DNA of 64,000 nucleotides from JBELHR01 sp042091275 (GTDB taxonomy: Bacteria > Bacteroidota > Bacteroidia > Flavobacteriales > Flavobacteriaceae): positions 1-64,000 of the forward strand of contig JBELHR010000005.1 in the NCBI GenBank assembly GCA_042091275.1, in the 5' to 3' direction. The notes beneath the pieces were generated by a model that was not told the DNA's origin, searched no databases, and saw only the letters and a list, made by a program, of their open reading frames with translations. A program made the position numbers and the translations under genes. Below are positions 1 through 8,796 of the stretch, one piece after another; position 1 is the first letter of the stretch; each line of letters starts with the position of its first letter.

Positions 1-1289
1 ATTTAGATAGATTACTACACTTGAAAAAAGTGACTTTCTTGCATAAATCTACATCAAAATCAAATCTCTTAATACATATAAAGGGCATACTTTTTAGGGA
101 AACCAATTATAAACAGCCTTCGACAAATTCATTTTATGAGCATTTTAAAAAACTACAGGAAGAAATAAATAGTACACAAACATTTCCTGAATTCTCCTCG
201 CTATATTCCAAACTTGTCTCTTTTGATTTGGATCTTTGTTCCAATTCTCAAAGGCAACAATCCTATCTACTCGACGATTTGTTCGATGAGGCCAATATTA
301 GTTTTTTCAAATTCATAAGAGAGAACTACGAAAACTGGTTAGATGATTCTGCTCGTAGAGATTTTCAATTATCCCCGGAAATATTTAAAAATCTTCTCCT
401 TCCAAAACTGCGGGGACAACAACCGCATTTACTAATTGTAATGGACAATATGTGCTTGGACCAATACTGCCTAATCGACTTGGAGATAAAAAAGTATTTC
501 CGAAGAACACAACTTACAATATGTTGTTCCTTGTTACCAACAACTACACAATACAGCAGAAATGCTCTGTTTTCTGGCTTATATCCCAACGAAATAGCGC
601 AAAAGCATCCTGAATTATGGGTTTCGGAAATGGAAGTTGAAGGTAAAAATAATTACGAACAGCAACTGATGGAAAATTTTTTAAAGGAAAATAAAATCTC
701 AAGGAGCTTGCAGTTTTTGAAAAGTTCCAAGGAAGAGGATTTAAAAAGATACCTAAAACTGCTTGACTCTGGTTTAAATGGTCTTTTTACTTTAGTTTGT
801 AACAGCTTAGATCAACTTTCTCATCAAAACAAACAAGCACCAGTCATTCAAAATATCAATAGCTCTAAAGACATGTATCGAAGCTACTCTGCTTTGTGGT
901 TTAAAAATTCAGGCTTGATGAACATTATTAGAAGAGCTAGTCAATTAGGATATAATTTAACTATCGGCACGGATCACGGTAGTAAACGAGTTATAAAACC
1001 AATGGGCATTATCAGCACTAAAAATATTTCTAAAAACCTGCGTTATAAAATTGGCCAGTCCATGAGTAGCAATTCTAAAAACCTCATGCGGGTCAACGAG
1101 ATTAAAAACATTAGACTTCCCCAAGTCAAAATAAATGAATCCGCGCTATTTGCCGGACCCTCCTATTTTTTCACCTATCCAAATAACAGAAAAAGTATAA
1201 CAAAACGATTTCAAAACAGTCTGCAGCACGGTGGAATTTCCCTCGAAGAGATGTGTATTCCGTGGGCCAATTATATTCCAAAAAAATAG
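1..1289 (+). CDS. porX: PorX C-terminal part (response regulator with PglZ domain), 5' truncated by window
   Basis: This is the C-terminal part of PorX, the response regulator that with the sensor kinase PorY controls type IX secretion genes in Bacteroidota. The frame is open from base 3, so the start and nearly all of the receiver domain lie outside the window; the TTG at 21 is inside the gene. What remains is a helical linker and a PglZ domain of the alkaline phosphatase superfamily. Expected metal or catalytic positions are visible: Asp of VMDN (about nt 444), the Thr of LPTTTQYSRNA, LDQLSH and TDHGS. The tail HGGISLEEM is typical of PorX. About 428 codons are present, against roughly 515-520 in full family members as I recall them. 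PglZ also occurs in BREX defence, but no other BREX gene is near. The family is recognised from sequence; the T9SS role is inferred from it. Confidence 0.88.
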   Translation, partial: LDRLLHLKKVTFLHKSTSKSNLLIHIKGILFRETNYKQPSTNSFYEHFKKLQEEINSTQTFPEFSSLYSKLVSFDLDLCSNSQRQQSYLLDDLFDEANISFFKFIRENYENWLDDSARRDFQLSPEIFKNLLLPKLRGQQPHLLIVMDNMCLDQYCLIDLEIKKYFRRTQLTICCSLLPTTTQYSRNALFSGLYPNEIAQKHPELWVSEMEVEGKNNYEQQLMENFLKENKISRSLQFLKSSKEEDLKRYLKLLDSGLNGLFTLVCNSLDQLSHQNKQAPVIQNINSSKDMYRSYSALWFKNSGLMNIIRRASQLGYNLTIGTDHGSKRVIKPMGIISTKNISKNLRYKIGQSMSSNSKNLMRVNEIKNIRLPQVKINESALFAGPSYFFTYPNNRKSITKRFQNSLQHGGISLEEMCIPWANYIPKK

Positions 1290-1290
1290 G

Positions 1291-1298
1291 TACTTTTG
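1291..1298 (+). promoter_or_regulatory. Possible -7 promoter element before tsaE
   Basis: TACTTTTG matches the Bacteroidota -7 consensus TAnnTTTG and lies 17 bases before the tsaE ATG, just after the porX stop. No clear TTG -33 element is seen at the usual distance, so this is a weak call. Confidence 0.35.
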
Positions 1299-1315
1299 AA
1301 TAAATGTAAAGATCA

Positions 1316-1723
1316 ATGACTAGTGAATATAATTTGTCCGAGCTCACCAATGTAGCAAGGGAAATCCTATCTCAAAGCAAGAGTAAAATTCTGCTTTTCT
1401 ACGGCGAAATGGGAGCTGGAAAAACTACTCTTATCAAGGAGATTTGTTCCCTTCTAGATATCGAAGACAAGATTAGTTCTCCGACATTCTCATTGGTCAA
1501 TGAATACAAGTCTCGGCAAGGTGAAAGTGTTTACCACTTTGATTTTTACCGAATTGAAGACGAGGAAGAAGCCATGGATATCGGTTTTGAAGAATATATT
1601 GACAGTGAAAAATGGTGTCTTATTGAATGGCCGCAGAATATTGAAAATTTATTACCTTTAAAATCAAGTGCGATTCAAATTCAAATTTTAGAAAACGGAA
1701 ATCGCTCCTTAACGATATCATAA
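1316..1723 (+). CDS. tsaE: tRNA threonylcarbamoyladenosine biosynthesis protein TsaE
   Basis: TsaE is the small P-loop ATPase that works with TsaB, TsaC and TsaD to form N6-threonylcarbamoyladenosine at position 37 of ANN-decoding tRNAs. The 135-residue length fits the family. Residues 30-38 form a Walker A loop (GEMGAGKTT). SPTFSLVNEY (55-64), HFDFYRI (74-80) and LIEWP (102-106) are the family motifs in the expected order. The ATG follows porX by 26 bases and the stop is 4 bases before the alanine dehydrogenase gene, so tsaE and that gene are probably co-transcribed. Confidence 0.95.
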   Translation: MTSEYNLSELTNVAREILSQSKSKILLFYGEMGAGKTTLIKEICSLLDIEDKISSPTFSLVNEYKSRQGESVYHFDFYRIEDEEEAMDIGFEEYIDSEKWCLIEWPQNIENLLPLKSSAIQIQILENGNRSLTIS

Positions 1724-1727
1724 ATAT

Positions 1728-2924
1728 ATGGATGGATTTTCTCCTTTTAGTAAACAAGAGTTACAAACCCAGGCCGAGAGACTTGAAATGCGGCATGGAA
1801 AAAAATCCTTGCAGATAGGTATTCCAAAAGAAAACTCTTTTGAAGAAAAACGAGTTTGCCTCAGTCCAGATTCCGTTCATACCCTTTGTAATCAAGGGCA
1901 TGAGATAATAATTGAAACGGGAGCTGGCTTATATGCTGGTTTTGATGACAAATCCTACTCAGAGGCAGGAGCCTCGATCGCCTATGATCAAAAAAGGGTC
2001 TTCTCTTGTCAAATATTATTAAAAGTTGAGCCACCAACACTGGAGGAAATTGAAATGTTAAAACCAAATGCTGTAGTTTTCTCCGCACTACAAATAAAAA
2101 CCAGATCCAAAGCTTATTTTGATGCCTTGAACAAAAAGAAAATTACAGGCATAGCATATGACAATATAAAAGACGAACAAAATGATTATCCAATTGTCAG
2201 CTCCTTAAGTGAAATAGCAGGTGCTGCCTGTTTGCAGATTGCTGGGGAACTTTTGGCTAACTACGATCGGAATACAGGTCATCTTTTAGGAAATATTTCT
2301 GGAGTTCCACCGACAGAGGTTGTCATAATCGGAGCAGGAAAAGTAGGACAATACGCAGCTAGAACTGCTTTGGGTCTCGGGGCACATGTCAAGGTTTTTG
2401 ACAATTCCATTACGAGATTGCAACATCTCGAAAATCAGTTGGGACAAAGAATTTTTACCGCTACTTGTCAGCCCAAATTACTTTTAAAATCCTTGCAACG
2501 ATGCCATGTGGCAATAGGAGCCTTGAAAGGAAAACACAGATGTCCCATCGTAGTGACAGAGACCATGGTAGAGAATATGAAAGAAAATGCAGTAATTATA
2601 GATGTTGGTATTGATCGCGGTGGAAATTTTGAAACCTCGGAAATAACTACCCACAGCAAGCCTACATTCAAAAAGCACGGAGTAATTCATTACGGTGTTC
2701 CAAATATCCCTTCGAAATACGCCAAAACATCCTCCTTGGTTCTAAGCAATATCTTATCCCCCTACCTGAGTAAAATTGGAGACTTTGGAGGTGTAGAAAA
2801 TGCTTTGAGACGGGACAAAGGTTTTCAAAATGGCGTATATTTTTACAGAGGTATCTTGACTAGTAAATCTGTAGCAGAATGGTTTGACCTGCCTTATAGA
2901 GATTTAAATCTTTTGATGCTTTGA
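1728..2924 (+). CDS. ald: Alanine dehydrogenase family protein (NAD-dependent)
   Basis: This protein belongs to the alanine dehydrogenase / transhydrogenase-alpha family, which in the alanine branch interconverts L-alanine with pyruvate and ammonia using NAD. The 398 residues are longer than the ~370 of classical Ald because of an N-terminal extension of about 28 residues, common in Bacteroidota relatives. The mature-type start IGIPKEN, the lysine of LLKVEPP (K99), the Rossmann loop GAGKVGQYA and the IIDVGIDRGG segment with its Asp are present. The residue aligning with the catalytic His of classical Ald (His96 in the M. tuberculosis enzyme) is Gln122 in SALQIKTR. This makes the exact substrate less certain. 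It follows tsaE by 4 bases. Confidence 0.8.
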   Translation: MDGFSPFSKQELQTQAERLEMRHGKKSLQIGIPKENSFEEKRVCLSPDSVHTLCNQGHEIIIETGAGLYAGFDDKSYSEAGASIAYDQKRVFSCQILLKVEPPTLEEIEMLKPNAVVFSALQIKTRSKAYFDALNKKKITGIAYDNIKDEQNDYPIVSSLSEIAGAACLQIAGELLANYDRNTGHLLGNISGVPPTEVVIIGAGKVGQYAARTALGLGAHVKVFDNSITRLQHLENQLGQRIFTATCQPKLLLKSLQRCHVAIGALKGKHRCPIVVTETMVENMKENAVIIDVGIDRGGNFETSEITTHSKPTFKKHGVIHYGVPNIPSKYAKTSSLVLSNILSPYLSKIGDFGGVENALRRDKGFQNGVYFYRGILTSKSVAEWFDLPYRDLNLLML

Positions 2925-2964
2925 TAAAAAATCAGTTAATTTGCGCCTTCTAAGAAACTAAATA

Positions 2965-3369
2965 ATGAACGATTTAACGAAACGCTTTTCCCTCTTCTTT
3001 ATCGGTGTAATAATCGGTGTTATTGTGCTCAAATACTGGGTTAATGTAAAGGAAACTGAAAAAGGAGATGGCTACTCTATATTCCCGTATGGCCCCAATG
3101 CTAGAACTCTAAGGAGTTTTGAGAGAATAAAAGAGAGGACCTATAGCCTTTCGGCGGAATCTTTTATGGCCGAGCACAAAATAGATACAGCAGACATCAG
3201 TTTAATTTTCAAATACGGAGAGGTTAATTTTAGTAAAAGTCACCCCAGACTTGAACCTTGTCCAGATTATTTTCTAACGATTAATTTGAGAGAGGTAGAT
3301 TACGAATTGACCCTAAAAAGATGTGAGTCAAGCCTAGAAATACAAACTTTTAATCTGGCTCCTAACTAG
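2965..3369 (+). CDS. Small membrane-anchored protein, DUF4258-like
   Basis: This 134-residue protein has one N-terminal membrane helix (about residues 8-27), then a short basic linker and a soluble domain. It resembles the flavobacterial DUF4258-like proteins that often follow an alanine dehydrogenase gene: ISLIFKYGEVNFSKS and the Cys-Pro pair in LEPCPDYFLTIN are the recognisable parts. No catalytic motif is visible and no function is known to me. Its stop codon overlaps the trmH stop on the other strand by 4 bases. Confidence 0.6.
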   Translation: MNDLTKRFSLFFIGVIIGVIVLKYWVNVKETEKGDGYSIFPYGPNARTLRSFERIKERTYSLSAESFMAEHKIDTADISLIFKYGEVNFSKSHPRLEPCPDYFLTINLREVDYELTLKRCESSLEIQTFNLAPN

Positions 3370-4034
3370 GAATTTTCTTTATATCGACTAGCCACCTGAG
3401 AGTAACTTTTTATACTGGTTTTTAACCATTCGTGATATAGGTTCTGTTTGTCTTGCTCTGTTAGCTTCCAATCCAAATTGCTTTCTCTCAATTTAAAGGT
3501 CAGCTCTTCCAAAATCAGAGCAGCAGCCACCGAGACGTTTAGACTTTCGGTAAAACCAAACATAGGTACTTTTAAAAAACCATCTGCTTGGCTCATTATC
3601 TTATCCGAGACCCCTCTTTTCTCTACACCCATAACAACGGCGGTCTTTTTGGAAATATCAAAATCTCTTACATAGGAAGCATCATTGTGAGGAGTTGTAG
3701 CGATAATTTGATAACCATCCTTCTTGAGATGGTCTATACAAGATTGGGTATTGTCGTGACCTACTTTTGAGTAGTTGTGAAAAGTCATCCACTTTTGAGC
3801 TCCTTTGGCCACGCGACGGGAAATAAAACTATTGTATTCATTTTCTATAACGTGCAAATCTTGAACACCAAAGATGTCCGCACTTCTAATAATGGCGCTC
3901 ACATTGTGTTTTTGAAACAAATCCTCCAATACAAGGGTTACATGTCTTGTCCTATTATCGAGTACTTCTTTAAACAAGGCCTGCCTCTCTTCGCTAATAA
4001 AGCCTTCTAGGTATTTAATAAAATCTGCATCCAT
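3366..4034 (-). CDS. trmH: tRNA 2'-O-ribose methyltransferase, TrmH (SpoU) family
   Basis: This is a SPOUT-class RNA methyltransferase; TrmH methylates the 2'-OH of guanosine 18 in the tRNA D-loop with S-adenosylmethionine. The three SpoU motifs are in order: HNVSAIIRSADIFGV (motif 1, with the catalytic Arg), VVMGVEKRGVSDKI (motif 2) and VPMFGFTESLNVSVAAAL (motif 3, the knot). The 222-residue length and short N-terminal helix fit TrmH rather than RlmB. The start ATG shares one base with the stop of the upstream DUF6495 gene, so it is the last gene of a recQ-DUF6495-trmH unit. Confidence 0.92.
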   Translation of the reverse strand: MDADFIKYLEGFISEERQALFKEVLDNRTRHVTLVLEDLFQKHNVSAIIRSADIFGVQDLHVIENEYNSFISRRVAKGAQKWMTFHNYSKVGHDNTQSCIDHLKKDGYQIIATTPHNDASYVRDFDISKKTAVVMGVEKRGVSDKIMSQADGFLKVPMFGFTESLNVSVAAALILEELTFKLRESNLDWKLTEQDKQNLYHEWLKTSIKSYSQVASRYKENS

Positions 4035-4501
4035 TAAATATAGTCACTTAAAGCTAAAAACAGATCTCCCTTTGAGAGCACGGCTCCCTTTTCAATAAGG
4101 CTAAAGAACTCTTGTTTAAATTCCCCTTCAAACTTCTTTTTAGCCTTGTAAATTGTAACTTCTTCGGATTTTATATTATCCATTAACCACTTAAAGTCCT
4201 CTTCTTTAGAAAGGTCAAAATCCTTGCGATTTACCTGTAATAAAATCCTGTGAAAATCTTCCTCATCGCGTTTAAAAAGGTTGAGAGAATTAAGTCCTAC
4301 ATGATCTAAAAAAACGGCATTTTCCAAAACGCGATCCCAAACCATATCGCTAAAAACTTCCATTTCTTGCTGAGCCACTTTGGGGCGATTGACCTTGATA
4401 TCCTTCCATTCTGTCTGATCGATCTCCTGACTAGCCAAAAATAGCGCAAATTCTTCGTGTAGTTCCTCGAATTGCTCCTTGGACAACATTCTATATTTCA
4501 T
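4034..4501 (-). CDS. DUF6495 family protein, function unknown
   Basis: This 155-residue acidic, soluble, mostly helical protein has no signal peptide or membrane segment. It matches a family I recognise only from Flavobacteriia (DUF6495), with a typical start around LSKEQFEELHEEFALFL and a conserved middle part DMVWDRVLENAVFLDHV. It lies 4 bases downstream of recQ and overlaps trmH by one base, so it is translated from the same message. I can offer no function. Confidence 0.65.
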   Translation of the reverse strand: MKYRMLSKEQFEELHEEFALFLASQEIDQTEWKDIKVNRPKVAQQEMEVFSDMVWDRVLENAVFLDHVGLNSLNLFKRDEEDFHRILLQVNRKDFDLSKEEDFKWLMDNIKSEEVTIYKAKKKFEGEFKQEFFSLIEKGAVLSKGDLFLALSDYI

Positions 4502-4505
4502 ATAC

Positions 4506-6698
4506 TTAATTACCTACTTCATTAATAAATTTAATTCGCATCAAACGCAATTCTTCCTCTTCATAATCTCCGTCAAACTCATCGAGGGCATCTTGGATTT
4601 TGTCCGTTTCTGCTTCCATAAAATAATCGAATATTTCCTCGACTTGATCCTCATCTAAAATCTCTTCTATATAATAATTTATATTGATTTTTGTTCCTGA
4701 AAACACTATCGATTCTAGAGATTTGATGAAATCATTCATGGAGAGACCTTTGGAACTCGCGATATCATTCAAAGGTATCTTTTTGTCGGTATTTTGAATA
4801 ATATATAGCTTTAATCCTGAATTCTCTCCTGTAGATTTAACTACCAAATCCGAGGCGCGAACAATATCATTATCTTCGACGTATTTGGAAATTTCAGAAA
4901 CAAAATCCTTTCCGTATTTTCTCGCTTTTCCCTCTCCTACACCGTGAATATTCTGAAGCTCTTGAATATCTACTGGGTACTTGAGACACATATCCTCCAA
5001 AGAGGGATCTTGAAACACAGCAAAAGGGGGAACTCCAAACTTTTGACCGACCTTTTTTCTCAGGTTTACCAAAAGCTTCATCAATTTTGCATCGCCACCG
5101 ACAATCTTACCAGGTTTGACCAATTTAAAGTTTTCGTTTTGATCGTAAACATGATCATAAGTCATCATAAAACTGCTGGGGTTGTCTATAAAAAACCAAC
5201 CTTTATCCGTCAATTTAAGGACACCGTACTGCTCGAGTTCCTTTTTAAGATAATCATTTACAAAAGCCTGTCTTATCAGACCAATCCAATAAGATAAATC
5301 CCTATCCTTACCGGAACCAAAAAAATCTTTTTTATCCGTTTTATGCGATTTTAACATAGCATTGGACTCTCCTTTTAGAGTTGCTGCTACATCTTTCATT
5401 TTGTATTTTTCTTTGGTGTCCCTCACCACTGTCAAGAGCTTTCTCAATTCGTGCATGGCTTGCTCCCTTTTCTTCGGGTTACGGGTATTGTCATCCATAT
5501 CCGCACCCAAGCCATTCAACTCGTCAAAATCTTCTCCAAAATAGTGTAGCAAATACTTTCTTCTACTTATCGCCGTTTCGGCATAAGCGACCACATCCTG
5601 TAAGAGGGCATTCCCTATTTCTTGTTCAGCAACGGGTTTCCCAGACATGAATTTTTCTAATTTTTCAATATCCTTGTAGGCGTAAAAAGCCAAGCAATAC
5701 CCTTCTCCTCCGTCTCTACCTGCTCTTCCAGTCTCTTGATAATAACTCTCGAGACTTTTTGGAATATCGTAGTGAATGACAAAACGCACATCGGGCTTGT
5801 CTATTCCCATACCAAAAGCAATAGTAGCTACAACCACGTCAGTTTCTTCCATCAAAAACATATCTTGATGTCTCGCCCTAGTCTTGGCTTCGAGACCAGC
5901 GTGATATGGAATCGCTCTTACCCCGTTTACTTGAAGTAGTTGGGCTACTTCTTCCACTTTTTTCCTACTCAAGCAATATATAATTCCCGATTTATCCTTG
6001 AAACCTTGAATAAAACGAATAATATCAGCATTGACTTGGGCGGTTTTTGACCGCACTTCATAAAATAGATTAGGCCTGTTAAAAGAAGCCTTAAAAGTGT
6101 TGGCATCGTGCATGCCCAAAGTCTTCATAATATCTTCTTGAACCTTTTCTGTTGCAGTTGCTGTCAAACCGATAATGGTGATATCGTCAATCCTTTTAAA
6201 AATTTCCTTTAAATTTCTGTATTCCGGACGAAAATCATGACCCCATTCTGAAATACAATGGGCCTCGTCAATGGCAAAAAAAGATAATTTCTGTTCTTTG
6301 AGAAAATCTACGTACTCCTCTTTGGTCAAAGATTCAGGAGCCACATATAGGAGCTTCGTTATTCCATTTTCAATATCCCGCTTAACTTGTTCAACCTCTC
6401 CTTTGTTCAAAGCAGAATTCAACACATGAGCGACACCGTGATTTTCTGATATACCGCGAATTGCATCTACCTGATTTTTCATCAAAGCAATAAGCGGAGA
6501 TACAACTATAGCAGTTCCTTCACTCATCAGAGCAGGCAATTGATAACACAATGACTTTCCACCTCCAGTAGGCATGATGACAAAAGTATCTTTCTCGCTG
6601 AGAACACTCTTGATCACATCCTTCTGTAAACCTCTAAACTCAGAAAAGCCGAAAAACTTTTTTAGGCCAGCGTAAAGCTCATTTTCATCTACATTCAT
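4506..6698 (-). CDS. recQ: ATP-dependent DNA helicase RecQ (long form, 730 aa)
   Basis: RecQ is a 3'-5' superfamily 2 DNA helicase acting in recombination and replication fork repair. Motif I PTGGGKSLCYQLPA (residues 43-56), DEAHCISEWGHDFRPEY (144-160), GLTATAT (177-183) and motif VI ETGRAGRDGGEG (322-333) form an intact motor. An RQC region, an HRDC domain (around QNIHGVGEGKARKYG, about 590-605) and a C-terminal acidic extension follow. The RQC zinc site is lost: Ser378 replaces the first Cys in SRRKYLLHYFGE, and residues 395-403 (NGLGADMDD) contain no Cys. A second RecQ at 55696-57591 keeps all four. It heads the recQ-DUF6495-trmH unit. Confidence 0.95.
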   Translation of the reverse strand: MNVDENELYAGLKKFFGFSEFRGLQKDVIKSVLSEKDTFVIMPTGGGKSLCYQLPALMSEGTAIVVSPLIALMKNQVDAIRGISENHGVAHVLNSALNKGEVEQVKRDIENGITKLLYVAPESLTKEEYVDFLKEQKLSFFAIDEAHCISEWGHDFRPEYRNLKEIFKRIDDITIIGLTATATEKVQEDIMKTLGMHDANTFKASFNRPNLFYEVRSKTAQVNADIIRFIQGFKDKSGIIYCLSRKKVEEVAQLLQVNGVRAIPYHAGLEAKTRARHQDMFLMEETDVVVATIAFGMGIDKPDVRFVIHYDIPKSLESYYQETGRAGRDGGEGYCLAFYAYKDIEKLEKFMSGKPVAEQEIGNALLQDVVAYAETAISRRKYLLHYFGEDFDELNGLGADMDDNTRNPKKREQAMHELRKLLTVVRDTKEKYKMKDVAATLKGESNAMLKSHKTDKKDFFGSGKDRDLSYWIGLIRQAFVNDYLKKELEQYGVLKLTDKGWFFIDNPSSFMMTYDHVYDQNENFKLVKPGKIVGGDAKLMKLLVNLRKKVGQKFGVPPFAVFQDPSLEDMCLKYPVDIQELQNIHGVGEGKARKYGKDFVSEISKYVEDNDIVRASDLVVKSTGENSGLKLYIIQNTDKKIPLNDIASSKGLSMNDFIKSLESIVFSGTKININYYIEEILDEDQVEEIFDYFMEAETDKIQDALDEFDGDYEEEELRLMRIKFINEVGN

Positions 6699-6870
6699 TA
6701 TTAGTTCTATCTATTTTTAGATACATTTGTTGCACGTTCGAAACAATAGTGCCTTTAGTAAATTTAAAGAAATATTTACAACATACAAAGTATTGAACTC
6801 AGTTTGAAAAACAAAGTTTACTATTTGAGGACTCAAAAAAATTAATCACATTGGCAATCAATCCTTTAAA

Positions 6871-7704
6871 TTGATGGAAAAAAACAGGAATGAAATGTCT
6901 TTTTTAGGGCATCTAGAAGAACTGCGTTGGCATCTGGTTAGATCCTTCGCAGCAATTTTTATTTTTTCGATAGTTTTATTTGTTTTCCAAAAGCAAGTCT
7001 ACGACTACTTCTTGTTGGCCCATCTCAAACCAGATTTTATAACCTATACATGGTTTTGCAATGCCTTTGGTGCCATAGGAATAGAAAGTAGCTTTTGTAC
7101 CGTTGACTTTCCGCAAAAACTTCAGAGTTTATCTTTGACCAACCAATTGATGAATTCCCTTTGGACATCTGCTATTTTGGGATTAATACTAGCTTTTCCC
7201 TATATCGTTTATGAGATTTGGAAATTTATCAGCCCAGGACTGCACGAGGTAGAACGAAAGAGCTCTAGAGGATTTATTTTTATCACCTCTCTTTTATTTT
7301 TTGTAGGAGTTCTCTTTAGCTATTACATCATTTGTCCGATGTCTGTCTATTTTTTCTACAATTATCAGATTACGGATTTGATCGTAAATAATTTTCAATT
7401 TGAATCCTATATCTCAATAATAACAAATGCCTTACTAGGGGTTTCCTTGGTTTTTGAATTGCCAGTTATCATCTACTTTTTGTCCAAGGCAGGGCTGGTG
7501 ACCCCAGAATTCTTAAAAACCTATAGAAAACACTCTTTTGTAGCTGTTTTGATTTTGTCTGCAATAATTACACCCCCAGATATCGCGAGTCAGATAATCG
7601 TATCCATTCCAGTGATGTTCTTGTATGAAATAGGTATTTATATCTCTCGTAGAGTCGAGAAAAAACGTTTAAAAAAAGAAAATAAAGTTAAAAATGTCAA
7701 ATAA
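6871..7704 (+). CDS. tatC: Sec-independent protein translocase subunit TatC
   Basis: TatC is the membrane receptor of the twin-arginine pathway, which exports folded proteins. The 277-residue protein begins with the diagnostic cytoplasmic motif MSFLGHLEELRWHLVRS and has about six hydrophobic segments. FISPGLHEVERK after the second helix and the SAIITPPD loop near the end are also family signatures. The coding region overlaps the next gene by 11 bases, so the two are translationally coupled and lptB follows closely. No tatA is seen here. The 172 bases upstream, between divergent recQ and tatC, hold no gene that I can see. Confidence 0.95.
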   Translation: MMEKNRNEMSFLGHLEELRWHLVRSFAAIFIFSIVLFVFQKQVYDYFLLAHLKPDFITYTWFCNAFGAIGIESSFCTVDFPQKLQSLSLTNQLMNSLWTSAILGLILAFPYIVYEIWKFISPGLHEVERKSSRGFIFITSLLFFVGVLFSYYIICPMSVYFFYNYQITDLIVNNFQFESYISIITNALLGVSLVFELPVIIYFLSKAGLVTPEFLKTYRKHSFVAVLILSAIITPPDIASQIIVSIPVMFLYEIGIYISRRVEKKRLKKENKVKNVK

Positions 7705-8041
7705 AGTAGAAGCCTTTGATCAGTATAGAGAAGAGATGAATGCTAAGATATTGGCCAATGACAACAAAGTCATCAAGCGAATATTTAATCTCGATACCAA
7801 TGCCTTTAAACCAGGGCATTTAGATGGCAAAACAAAAGAGTTATTGGGACTTGTTGCCTCTGCAGTATTGCGCTGTGACGATTGTGTGGCATATCATTTA
7901 AAAACTAGCTTTGAATTGGGAGTATCCAAAGAGGAGGTTATGGAAACCTTATCCATTGCAACTCTGATAGGAGGAACAATCGTAATTCCACATTTGAGAC
8001 GTGCTCACGAATTCTGGGAATCTCTTGAACAGCAAAACTAA
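7694..8041 (+). CDS. Carboxymuconolactone decarboxylase / AhpD-like protein
   Basis: This 115-residue protein has the AhpD-like fold of the carboxymuconolactone decarboxylase family. Its core VLRCDDCVAYHLKTSFELGVSKEE contains the CxxC plus downstream His pattern of AhpD-type disulfide reductases, so a thiol redox or peroxidase-partner role is more likely than decarboxylation. It overlaps tatC by 11 bases and precedes lptB by 17. The location in a tatC-lptB operon is usual in flavobacteria as far as I recall, but the actual substrate is unknown. Confidence 0.85.
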   Translation: MSNKVEAFDQYREEMNAKILANDNKVIKRIFNLDTNAFKPGHLDGKTKELLGLVASAVLRCDDCVAYHLKTSFELGVSKEEVMETLSIATLIGGTIVIPHLRRAHEFWESLEQQN

Positions 8042-8058
8042 ATTCGTATTTTAGACCT

Positions 8059-8796
8059 ATGATTTTACGAGCAGAAAACTTACAGAAACTTTACGGAAGT
8101 AGAAAAGTAGTTAAAGGGATATCTCTAGAGGTAGAACAAGGAGAGATTGTTGGGCTGCTGGGACCAAATGGTGCTGGGAAGACAACTTCTTTTTATATGA
8201 TTGTCGGAATGGTACAACCGAACTTTGGAAGTATTTATTTGGACGACAAACCTATCACTAAATTCCCGATGTATAGGCGCGCTCAAAACGGTATTGGATA
8301 TCTCGCTCAAGAAGCATCTGTATTTAGAAAACTAAGTGTAGAGGACAATATTTTAGCGGTTTTACAATTTACCAATAGAACCAAACAAGAACAACGCGAT
8401 AAGCTCGAGTCTCTTATTGACGAGTTTAGCCTTGGTCACGTTAGAAAAAACAGAGGGGATTTATTATCTGGAGGAGAACGAAGAAGGACCGAGATCGCTA
8501 GATGTTTAGCCTCTGATCCAAAATTCATTCTTTTGGACGAGCCTTTTGCAGGAGTTGATCCAATCGCAGTGGAAGATATACAAAGTATTGTTGCTCATCT
8601 AAAAGATCGCAATATTGGTATCTTAATCACAGACCACAATGTACAGGAAACTTTGGCTATTACAGACCGAACCTATCTCATGTTCGAAGGTAGTATTTTA
8701 AAAGAGGGAACACCTGAGGAATTGGCAAAAGACGAAACCGTCCGAAGAGTTTATTTAGGAGAGAGTTTCGAGCTTAAAAAAAATAGATTTAAGTAA
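8059..8796 (+). CDS. lptB: LPS export ABC transporter ATPase LptB
   Basis: LptB is the cytoplasmic ATPase of the LptB2FG complex that extracts lipopolysaccharide from the inner membrane for transport to the outer membrane. Walker A (GPNGAGKTT, about residues 35-43), the Q-loop region GYLAQEASVFRKLSVEDN typical of LptB, the signature LLSGGERRRTEIAR, Walker B (FILLDEPFAGVDP) and the switch His (ITDHNVQETL) are all present. The 245-residue length is normal. It overlaps the converging pssA gene by 8 bases, with no terminator hairpin between them. Confidence 0.95.
   Translation: MILRAENLQKLYGSRKVVKGISLEVEQGEIVGLLGPNGAGKTTSFYMIVGMVQPNFGSIYLDDKPITKFPMYRRAQNGIGYLAQEASVFRKLSVEDNILAVLQFTNRTKQEQRDKLESLIDEFSLGHVRKNRGDLLSGGERRRTEIARCLASDPKFILLDEPFAGVDPIAVEDIQSIVAHLKDRNIGILITDHNVQETLAITDRTYLMFEGSILKEGTPEELAKDETVRRVYLGESFELKKNRFK

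Noticed and set aside
1..1289. PglZ domain as a sign of a BREX defence system
   Set aside because: Length, linker, C-terminal tail and the absence of brxA/B/C, pglX or a methyltransferase fit the PorX response regulator, which carries the same domain.
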